From NCBI GenBank assembly GCA_025642075.2, contig JAODUO010001606.1:20613-84612 (forward strand): a stretch of 64,000 nucleotides of DNA. Reading direction: 5' to 3'. Below, piece after piece: positions 58,651 through 64,000 of the stretch. The DNA is from Ridgeia piscesae (Eukaryota; Annelida; Polychaeta; Sabellida; Siboglinidae). A program made the translations under genes and the position numbers. The notes below the pieces were generated by a model. The model made no database searches. It saw only the letters and a list, made by a program, of their open reading frames with translations, and had not been told where the DNA came from. Numbering within the stretch: position 1 is the stretch's first letter; each line of letters opens with the position of its first letter.

Positions 58651-59546
58651 ACTCAAATTATAAAATGCAATAAAGTTGCACATAATTGTGGTTGGCATTG
58701 CTCTGTATTGGAATTGCTAAATACAGCTGTATTGGCATTGGCAGTAGCTGCTGCCATTGCTGAGATGGTGCAATGCTATAAGCCTATATGGGTGATATAC
58801 TATGCATATATGGCTTGCACAATACTAGTATTGGTGATTTGGCATTGTTAAGATACTTAATTGCTGCCTATTTAGCTAGCAGTCACCTGCTATATGCCTA
58901 TAAGCTTACGGCTAAACTGTACGTACCATGTAAATAAAATCATATCATGCCTTAATTGCTTACAATGATTAGCTTTGCACTTGCTTGCATTATTTATTTG
59001 AATATATTTGGATTTTTTCCTCAGACGATTTGGTAAGTTGATTAAATGCATCTCTACTAGCTATACCTTCTACTCAGTGTACGTGCAACTTGCTGATAGG
59101 GCCTCCAAATGGATGAAAAGGATGACGTCATTGACATTGATGAAACTGAACTAACCGTGTTCCTATTAATAACTAATTGCCATAATTGTGCACTGTGGTG
59201 AAGGAGACAGTTGGTCTTTCTGGTTGCAGATGCAACGTAGCTACAAACACCATGGTCCATGCTTCTGACTTTGTGAGAGCGCGACAGAGCAGACTGCCAA
59301 CACTTGCAACCACTGCATGACAACGTCAATATGGCAGTGAGCGAGAGTGTGACACTGACTCCGTGACATTCCAACAATAGTAAACACAACACCAACAACC
59401 GACAAGTTGCCGTTACTTACTTCCTTCTTCGGGGTGGTGAGGATTGGCTCACACAGTTGGGGATCACTGCACGGACATTTCGAGGTAGTGACACCGTGAG
59501 ACAGTGATGCCGTTTCCAAAACCAACAAAATAACAAAAAGCTTCAT
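51013..59546 (-). CDS. CTBS: di-N-acetylchitobiase (whole gene, 7 exons)
   Basis: Joined on the - strand: 59421-59546, 57549-57684, 56269-56477, 54754-54907, 52812-52909, 52088-52252, 51013-51207; 1083 nt, 360 residues, all phases consistent. The family enzyme is a lysosomal glycosidase (GH18) that splits the reducing-end chitobiose core of Asn-linked glycans and can act on chitin oligomers. Seen here: a hydrophobic signal peptide (residues 1 to about 18), the family CPC..LC start (24-32), the catalytic motif DGVSIDYE with D117, D122 and E124, MAYDE at 187-191, LGLPWYGYDY at 225-234 and a C-terminal Trp/Tyr-rich part. Length is close to the vertebrate enzyme (about 385). No inactivating change is seen. 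It converges on the 4.1 gene; that neighbour suggests nothing about function. Confidence 0.95.
51208..52087 (-). other. CTBS: CTBS intron 6
   Basis: AT-rich; nothing notable. Confidence 0.8.
52088..52252 (-). CDS. CTBS: CTBS exon 6
   Basis: Acceptor TTGTTAG|GACAAC, donor AAGAAG|GTGACT; 55 codons, phase 0. It includes EVPSRGAPSNAGG, corresponding to VPFRGAPCSDAAG of the vertebrate enzyme, and SPYFSYKK. Confidence 0.94.
52253..52811 (-). other. CTBS: CTBS intron 5
   Basis: AT-rich; nothing notable. Confidence 0.8.
52812..52909 (-). CDS. CTBS: CTBS exon 5
   Basis: Acceptor TTACAG|GTTTGA, donor ACAAAG|GTGTGT; 98 nt. It encodes LKEFLRLGIPADKLVLGLPW then YGYDYPCLHYTK; the PWYGYDY block is diagnostic of chitobiase within GH18, with W229 in the substrate site. 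Confidence 0.96.
52910..54753 (-). other. CTBS: CTBS intron 4, with 18-bp minisatellite
   Basis: Contains the 18-bp repeat array (53262-53960). The remaining sequence is AT-rich, without a gene. Confidence 0.85.
53262..53960 (+). repeat. 18-bp minisatellite, about 39 units
   Basis: The unit is AGAGAACAAGAACAGACG with point variants (GAAGAGACG, CATATAAG, CATGAACAG). No unit has an indel, so period 18 is kept across 700 bp and several frames on both strands stay open throughout. In one + frame it would read REQEQT repeats. It lies inside a CTBS intron and has no splice or start context, so I regard it as non-coding. Confidence 0.93.
54754..54907 (-). CDS. CTBS: CTBS exon 4
   Basis: Acceptor GCTACAG|ATCACC, donor CACAGG|GTGGGT; 154 nt. 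It encodes ITFASAYRPGGGRHYDYRAL, then SHILDFTFIMAYDE. DF-x-F-x-M-x-YDE is the GH18 strand 6 motif, whose Asp and Tyr contact substrate. Confidence 0.96.
54908..56268 (-). other. CTBS: CTBS intron 3, with retrotransposon fragment and donor-derived minisatellite
   Basis: Almost wholly repeat: an RT fragment on the opposite strand (55040-55617), then a 42/43-bp array (55618-56256) running directly into the exon 3 end. Confidence 0.9.
55040..55617 (+). mobile_element. non-LTR retrotransposon reverse transcriptase fragment
   Basis: The + strand encodes an RT palm segment: VPVTSGVPLGSVLGPCLF, then FADD at 55285-55296 (normally F/Y-A-D-D), then KYLGLTITLDLRWNAHI and LGFLRRNLFPVRK. The pattern fits Jockey/CR1-like non-LTR elements. 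It is 5'- and 3'-truncated. A frame break with TAA at about 55130-55132 precedes the conserved part, so it is dead. The element is antisense to CTBS. Confidence 0.88.
55618..56283 (-). repeat. 42/43-bp minisatellite made of the CTBS exon 3 splice donor
   Basis: Fifteen full units (nine of 43 bp, six of 42 bp) plus the final partial unit, which is the real exon 3 end. On the - strand each unit reads CTACAAGAACCCACAG|GTGAAGTG followed by TTACTAACAGACCAGTA. Ten of fifteen array units keep CAG|GTGAAG exactly; five have CGG or TGG before the GTG. Each unit also has the branch-point-like TACTAAC followed by AG. Confidence 0.95.
56269..56477 (-). CDS. CTBS: CTBS exon 3, catalytic exon
   Basis: Acceptor CCCCAG|GCTTTG, donor CCACAG|GTGAAG; 209 nt. 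It encodes FANCNLTDAADRHRWVLEQV, then FLDGVSIDYENG with the catalytic acid E124 and supporting D117 and D122. The exon end (YKNPQ) is the sequence copied in the adjoining minisatellite, so several in-register pseudo-donors follow the true one. Confidence 0.96.
56478..57548 (-). other. CTBS: CTBS intron 2
   Basis: No gene. GGGGGCCC-type patches occur near 56640-56700 and 57190 (each side of a GGCCCCCA motif), and a GATGCTGGTT duplication lies at about 56828. Confidence 0.65.
57549..57684 (-). CDS. CTBS: CTBS exon 2
   Basis: Acceptor TTGCAG|ACGTTT, donor TGGC|GTACGT; 136 nt. It encodes TFVYSSFPDNWMKYDWKKIT, then TIAARYINASLLCHAHRQGV. W-x-x-YDW-x-x-IT and the C-H/Y-AH pattern match chitobiase (VFDVGQ..YDWSQITTVA type). 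The donor was chosen because only phase 1 joins exon 3 in frame. Confidence 0.93.
58381..58460. repeat. 80-bp foldback element with nested arms
   Basis: Outer arms TAGATTAAAGGGATTCTTT (58381-58399) and 58442-58460 match with one mismatch. Inner arms TTTGGGACATGAA (58410-58422) and 58432-58444 match exactly, leaving a 9-nt loop. A bulge on the left arm makes it asymmetric. It could be a MITE remnant or a small structured RNA. Confidence 0.75.
58529..58646. repeat. TA microsatellite
   Basis: Two long (TA)n runs separated by a CTGGGG-containing break. Confidence 0.92.
59421..59546 (-). CDS. CTBS: CTBS exon 1: signal peptide and start
   Basis: ATG at 59544-59546 followed by KLFVILLVLETASLSHG, a typical signal peptide, then CPCSDPQLCEPIL, which matches the mature N-terminus of chitobiase (CPCPE..LCRPI). 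Donor AAGGAA|GTAAGT; 42 codons, phase 0. Cysteines 24 and 26 likely form structural disulfides. Confidence 0.95.
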
Positions 59547-59720
59547 CGCGACAGCCCACTGTATAACTTCGCCAGGACGCTACGCGGGGAATGAAAAGGT
59601 GCTGCCACCTCGCGGCGACTGGGTAATCGAGGCCATCGGTAATATCAGAGCTAATCAATCACAGAGCTGATTCATCCAGGCCCGCGCCAATTTGTTGATC
59701 GCGCCCTCACACAGATGGAA
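59547..59720 (-). promoter_or_regulatory. CTBS: CTBS promoter region (candidate)
   Basis: CpG-richer sequence immediately 5' of the start codon. On the - strand it includes AATTGGCGCGGG (59681-59692 on +), combining an ATTGG (inverted CCAAT) and an E2F-like GGCGCG, and a GCCACCTCGCGG patch at 59587. No TATA box seen, as is usual for a housekeeping lysosomal gene. Confidence 0.45.
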
Positions 59721-59964
59721 TCAATTTGTAACAATGGTTTTGACACTATACTACTTAATACGATGGTTACAAACATTTGTACAAAACTACATTTGTGTCT
59801 TTGTGATAATCTGCATGTAAGATTGTTTATTCCTTTGTTAAACTTATGGCCTCCGTAAACTTATAGCTTATGGTTCCATCTGTGTGAAGCCACTATAAAA
59901 AGCTAATTAATGCTTCAATCCAATACAGCGGCGGTGGAACAACAATGCAATAAAAAATATATAC

Positions 59965-60086
59965 AACAATACAATACAACTTTATTCATTTCTACAAGGG
60001 CAGTTATATTGTCATTTGGATTCACATGCTGTTGACAAAGTTAATGGTTTGTGGGAATCATAGCCATAGGCGTCAGTCGTATCAAC
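59965..60086 (-). CDS. possible terminal exon of an unidentified - strand gene
   Basis: On the - strand, a very strong acceptor (about 30 nt almost all C/T, ending TCCAG) is followed by 24 open codons, VDTTDAYGYDSHKPLTLSTA then CESK, TGA at 60012-60014. AATAAA (59981-59986) lies 26 nt further and GT-rich DNA follows. All parts of a small last exon are present, but no upstream exon is visible in the window and the peptide is unrecognised. The + strand could instead use CGGAGG|GTGAGA here as a donor. Confidence 0.3.
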
Positions 60087-60359
60087 CTGGACTCGGAGGG
60101 TGAGATGGAGAAGCAGGGAGATAAAACACGTTGATAATGGAAATAGAGATAAAACATACAAAAAGACGGACAACCAGGTCACACACCAACTTGTCCACTC
60201 TAATCGACACACTGCACATACAAATGAAAAAGGATTGCAGTATTATGTATTTGTTTTATCTACTTGCTAAAATCCGAAACACATTAAAACTGCTATACTC
60301 ATCAACCTTACTACATAACCTGCCTAGATAAACATCAACATATCTTACGCATATAATAA

Positions 60360-60360
<1 letters not shown>

Positions 60361-60399
<39 letters not shown>

Positions 60400-60423
60400 A
60401 TATTATATATATATATATAATTT

Positions 60424-60499
<76 letters not shown>

Positions 60500-60512
60500 C
60501 CGATATATATAT
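60361..60512. repeat. TA microsatellite
   Basis: Long (TA)n tract with a few AATA interruptions. Confidence 0.93.
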
Positions 60513-60827
60513 ATTATTATGAATGCCCTACATACTGTGTTGTTCTTGTAAAACATGTTATAGTAATATTTACAGAAAGATTACTCAAAATGCCACAAAT
60601 ATCACACATTACAACCTACATATTGACCAGATTTTTCATTACAAACAGCAAACTAGGTATCCCCAGAAAATTTTGACCAATACGCATGGCCCATAAATAC
60701 CTCTGCATGTTATAATTTTTTTATTATATATAGACCCAACATTTTGTCAATGTTTCTTGATAATTGGCCATTATATTATATACATACAAATATACACGTT
60801 ATATATATATGTATAATATACAATTGT

Positions 60828-61323
60828 TTGTGTACTGTTTTCGATAACAAATAAAATAATTACGTTACAAAATAATTATACAAAATAAAAAGGAACAAGT
60901 ATCTACCGTTCTAGACGCCACCTAGCGTCTGAGCAGATGATACGACTGTCAACAACGCAATGGTTTGATTGGACAGTGTCACGTTTATTAAATAAATCTT
61001 TGTAGACAGTATACCTATAGTAGAATTAAAAACACGACATTAAATATAACAATGTAATAAACATAGTGTAGACGTCTGAACAATGGGTGTGGATATGGCT
61101 GCAAAAATGGTTCAATGGTTCACTCCTGTGTCCCAATGTCATGATCCGAGACCACACAACACACGTGGGGTAGTGACACTGAAGCTCATACTCAGCACCC
61201 AATATTAATTCCTGGCAGTGGTGCACAAGTTATTAGCAACAACTCACAGTTGACAAGGACATGAACTGAACTGTTAAAAATAACATGATAATTACATTAA
61301 CTAACGTCAAAAGCAGCTAGGTG
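60828..61323. repeat. segment B, related to 49779-50210
   Basis: Diverged direct copy of the segment downstream of CTBS (blocks listed there). It contains AGACGCCACCTAGCGTCT (60913-60930), a near palindrome absent from the other copy. It has stops in the frame that is open in segment A. Confidence 0.65.
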
Positions 61324-61474
61324 CACGATATAAAGGACTTCATCACAGTTAATTGTCACTTCTTGCTGTCGTCCAGCTTGTGAACACAGATATTATGCAC
61401 ACTGTGGCCACAGTCTGGACACCAGAATATTGATACTTTGTGACGTCACCAGTCTGAACACATGGGCACCGTCT

Positions 61475-62049
61475 AGTGAGACCAGCGACTGTTCTCTGGG
61501 TCTCTAAGTCACCCTCCAGTGAGACCGGTGACTGCTCTCTGGGTCTCTAAGGCACCCTCCAGTGAGACCAGTGACTGTTCTCTGGGTCTCTAAGTCATCC
61601 TCCAGTTAGACCAGTGACTGTCTCGGGTCTCTAAGTCACCCTCCAGTTAGACCAGGTGACTGCTTCTCTGGGTCTGTAATTCACCCTCCAGTGAGACCAG
61701 TGACTGTTCTCTGGGTCTCTAAGTCACCCTCCAGTTAGACCGGTGACTGCTCTCTGGGTCTGTAATTCACCCTCCGGTGAGACCAGTGACTGTTCTCTGG
61801 GTCTCTAAGTCACCCTTCAGTGAGACCGGTGACTGCTCTCTGGTCTGCACCCTCCGTGACCAGTACTGTTCTCTAGGTCTGTAATTCACCCTCCGGTGAG
61901 ACCAGTGACTGTTCTCTAGGTCTGTAATTCACCCTCCGGTGAGACCAGTGACTGTTCTCTAGGTCTGTAATTCACCCTCCAGTGAGACCAGTGACTGTTC
62001 TCTAGGTCTGTAATTCACCCTCCAGTGAGACCAGTGACTGCTCTCTGAG
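61475..62049 (+). repeat. 43-bp minisatellite ending in the splice acceptor of the next exon
   Basis: About 13 units, consensus GTGAGACCAGTGACTGTTCTCTGGGTCTCTAA..CACCCTCCA, plus a last partial unit, GTGAGACCAGTGACTGCTCTC and TGAG, which is the exon acceptor itself. Units differ by substitutions and small deletions; four late units read TTCTCTAG where the true acceptor reads CTCTCTGAG. Confidence 0.92.
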
Positions 62050-62239
62050 TTGGAAGCCCTTGACCTGGCTGTGGGACGGCAGAAGTTACAGCGCCACATG
62101 AGGGAGGTGGAGAGGGACTTACTGGGGAAGAGGGAGGATGCAGCCAGGATACTTAAGGAGCAGAAGAGGAGCAACATGATGACACGCACGCCGAGAAGGA
62201 AGTGGGACGGAGAGGGAGGTGGGAGGAATGGAGAGGGAG
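62050..62239 (+). CDS. coiled-coil protein, exon A (3' end uncertain)
   Basis: Acceptor CTCTGAG|TTGGAA, phase 0; an in-frame stop at 62035-62037 rules out earlier coding. It encodes LEALDLAVGRQKLQRHMREV, then ERDLLGKREDAARILKEQKR and SNMMTRTPRRK, a charged helix. After about 62200 it dissolves into the 21-bp repeat. The best donor is GGGAG|GTAAGA at 62239; AGGAA|GTGGGA near 62209 and GGGAG|GTGGGA at 62218 are alternatives. None leaves phase 0 as exon B needs, so an exon may be missing. Not recognised; probably a centrosomal, ciliary or similar coiled-coil protein. Confidence 0.6.
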
Positions 62240-62632
62240 GTAAGAGGGACAGAGAGGAGATGGGAGGGAAGGAGAAGTAGGTGGGAGGGACAGAGAGGGA
62301 GGTGGTACGGACAGAGAGGGAGGTGGGAAGGACAGAGAGGGAGGTGGGAGGGACAGAGAGGGAGATGGGAGGGACAGAGAGGGAGGTGTTAGGGACAGAG
62401 AGGGAGGTGGGTGTGACAGAGAGGGAGGTGGGAGGGACAGAGAGGGAGATGGGAGGGACAGAGAGGGAGGTGTTAGGGACGGAGAGGGAGGTGGGAGGGA
62501 CAGAGAGGGAGGTGGGAGGGACAGAGAGGGAGGTGGGAGGGTCAGAGAGGGAGGTGGTAATGACAAAGAGGGAGGTGTTAGGGACAAAGAGGGAGGTGGG
62601 AGGGACAGAGAGGGAAGTGGGAGGAATGAACT
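62200..62632 (+). repeat. 21-bp minisatellite carrying a donor-like sequence
   Basis: About 20 units of GTGGGAGGGACAGAGAGGGAG, beginning inside exon A. Each junction reads GGGAG|GTGGGA, which looks like a splice donor. The exon itself contains GAGGGAGGTGGAGAGGGAC at about 62102, a likely relative. Since 21 is a multiple of 3, frames stay open on both strands, giving spurious 140-230 codon frames. Confidence 0.92.
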
Positions 62633-63403
62633 TGGCCTTTTTATTGAACATTACTACTGATTTGAAAAAGGGAAAGTTTTATGTTTTGCAAGCATTCGTT
62701 ATTATTTTACCTGAATTAGTGTCATTTTATGGGCAGAACTGAAAGTTTGATATTTGTTAAATATTTATAATTATTTTCATTCTATTAATCCCATTGCTAG
62801 TACAGTAAACAATTTGTTAGACACCATACATATATTCCTAATATAAGAACCATAATAATATAATACTCGTGCGTAGTAATAATATTTAATTTGTATTTCT
62901 CTATATCCCTCGCAACTCTCACATATAGTCTTAGGACTTTACGAACTGTCTACCTAGTTGATCCACTTTCTAATGAACATGATTTTTTCATTGTCTTGTG
63001 ATGCACAATACACTGCACCATTATCAATAAAAACAAAATGTGCTATTTCAATATCCCCAAAGAGAGTTTCTAGATGGCACCACCATCTATGATGTTAACC
63101 GAGGTCACGGCGACCTCGAACAGACTATCTCAGCGTTGAAATTAAGTGTTAAATTTCAGAAATGCCAAAACAGTAGATTTAAACGTAAATCGATCGGACG
63201 GTCTCAGAAAATTAACACATTAACACGAATTTGTATTATCATGCACTAACAGTTCACCAGTCATAATACACCATACATAATTTGAAAAAATTCCCTGTTA
63301 ATCTTATAAAAAAGTGTTTTTGTTTATCTCGCGTCAATTAAAAAGAAGACATGGTCATAAATGAATAACATTACAATATTCAGTAATTTACTTGTGTTCT
63401 CAG
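62633..63403 (+). other. intron between exons A and B
   Basis: AT-rich. No exon identified, although the phase problem between exons A and B suggests a small one could lie here. A patch at 63056-63120 (GCACCACCATC..GAGGTCACGGCGACCTCGA, including the palindrome GAGGTCACGGCGACCTC) is the only GC-richer part. Confidence 0.55.
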
Positions 63404-63443
63404 GAGAGCTTTGTTGGACTTGACGAGAAAGTCCAGAATCTTG
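63404..63443 (+). CDS. coiled-coil protein, exon B
   Basis: Acceptor TTCTCAG|GAGAGC, donor CTTG|GTGGGT; 40 nt. It encodes ESFVGLDEKVQNL and leaves one base that joins exon C in frame as Ala. Recognised only through that fit. Confidence 0.65.
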
Positions 63444-63805
63444 GTGGGTTTAACACCAGGCGCAGGTTCAATTCACTTGTTTATTTATTAACTTGTGTAA
63501 CGCAATTAATTTAATTAATTAACTTTATACAACAGTTTAATATGATTTAATTTATAATTCATAATCAACTCTCAGTTAGGTGCATATTTAAAATTTATTC
63601 TTTTTAAATATCATACATTCTGCGTCTATGATATTGAAATGTTTGCTCTTTTTTCAGTTAGACTCCAGTCACTAGACCATGTAATTGTGAATGGGAGGGA
63701 AGTGCGGGGGGGCACTGAGATTGACTGGTTGGTCATCCATTTATCGTCACTTTGGGTTATTTGCTGACAGTCTTGTAAAGACGGGTTTGTCTGTTATGTT
63801 CTCAG
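63444..63805 (+). other. intron between exons B and C
   Basis: AT-rich; nothing notable. Confidence 0.7.
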
Positions 63806-63897
63806 CGCGAGAGATTGCCAAGAGGGATACTGAGAAGGATGAATTAATGACTGCCTTGTCAAGGTCATGTGAGGACCTCACCAGTTTACGGACACAG
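63806..63897 (+). CDS. coiled-coil protein, exon C
   Basis: Acceptor TTCTCAG|CGCGAG, donor ACACAG|GTTTCT; 92 nt, ends phase 0. It encodes REIAKRDTEKDELMTALSRS then CEDLTSLRTQ with heptad-like hydrophobic spacing. The other two frames stop within a few codons, which supports this one. Confidence 0.75.
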
Positions 63898-63991
63898 GTT
63901 TCTATATCTATTCTCACTGTCACCTTATCTCACTCACACCCTATCTCGCTCTCACCCTATCTGTGTGTTACCCTATCGCCCCTGTGCCCAG
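63898..63991 (+). repeat. 94-bp intron largely made of a 16-bp repeat
   Basis: Four consecutive 16-bp units (CTGTCACCTTATCTCA, CTCACACCCTATCTCG, CTCTCACCCTATCTGT, GTGTTACCCTATCGCC) lead into CCTGTGCCCAG, the next acceptor. The pyrimidine tract is therefore repeat-derived. Confidence 0.75.
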
Positions 63992-64000
63992 GAAGTGACG
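63992..64000 (+). CDS. coiled-coil protein, exon D (cut by window end)
   Basis: Acceptor GTGCCCAG|GAAGTGACG. Nine bases in phase 0 (EVT); the rest lies beyond the window. Confidence 0.5.

Larger units (their letters stand above)
57685..59420 (-). other. CTBS: CTBS intron 1, with foldback element and TA microsatellite
   Basis: Contains an 80-bp foldback (58381-58460) and a long (TA)n tract at 58529-58646. No gene seen. Confidence 0.8.
59721..62049. other. region between CTBS and the coiled-coil gene
   Basis: Contains a possible - strand terminal exon (60012-60086), a long TA microsatellite (60361-60512), segment B (60828-61323) and a 43-bp minisatellite (61475-62049). No further coding sequence is evident. 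Confidence 0.7.

Noticed and set aside
61959..62742. Frames of 140-230 codons on both strands reading Ser/Pro- or Glu/Arg-rich repeats
   Set aside because: Translation of the 21-bp array (a multiple of three); no independent start or splice evidence.
62050..64000. Naming the coiled-coil gene by synteny with human CTBS neighbours (SSX2IP, SPATA1)
   Set aside because: I could not match the visible residues to either protein, and gene order need not be kept.
1..64000. CRISPR arrays, operons or bacterial mobile islands
   Set aside because: The tandem arrays lack the repeat-spacer pattern and the genes are split by introns; this is animal DNA.

Overview
The window is animal nuclear DNA: AT-rich, with genes split into short exons (45 to 375 bp) joined by GT-AG introns, many AT microsatellites and minisatellites, and a dead non-LTR retrotransposon fragment. 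There are no bacterial operons and almost no long open frames. The two recognisable proteins point to an invertebrate bilaterian. Tandem repeats that copy exon-intron junctions recall what I remember being described in amphioxus, but I cannot fix the species from sequence alone; a mollusc or another marine invertebrate remains possible.

Region 1 (about 1.5-46.8 kb, + strand) is one gene of the erythrocyte protein 4.1 family (EPB41 / EPB41L1-3 / coracle type). I can join 21 coding exons with consistent phases into a 974-residue protein: short leader, Lys/Glu-rich headpiece, FERM domain, FERM-adjacent region, a variable region containing four PRDQYGN repeats, and the conserved 4.1 C-terminal domain. 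Candidate extras are an alternative terminal exon with its own poly(A) signal near 36.44 kb, two GC-rich islands in introns 1 and 6, and X-box (RFX-type) motifs.

Region 2 (about 50-59.6 kb, - strand) is a seven-exon gene for di-N-acetylchitobiase (CTBS), a lysosomal GH18 enzyme. Seven exons give 360 residues with signal peptide and catalytic D-D-E residues. It converges tail-to-tail on the 4.1 gene. Its introns hold an 18-bp minisatellite of about 39 copies, a retrotransposon RT fragment, and a 42/43-bp minisatellite whose unit is a copy of the exon 3 end plus its splice donor.

Region 3 (about 60-64 kb) holds a weak - strand terminal exon candidate and, on the + strand from 62.05 kb to the window end, exons of an unrecognised coiled-coil protein. 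The first of these exons is flanked on both sides by different minisatellites that run into its splice sites.

The two recognised genes do unrelated jobs (membrane-cytoskeleton linkage and glycoprotein/chitin oligosaccharide breakdown) and show no sign of functional linkage. The most striking shared feature is structural: tandem repeats grown repeatedly out of splice junctions in at least two and probably all three genes, and a pair of related ~450-500 bp segments bracketing CTBS.
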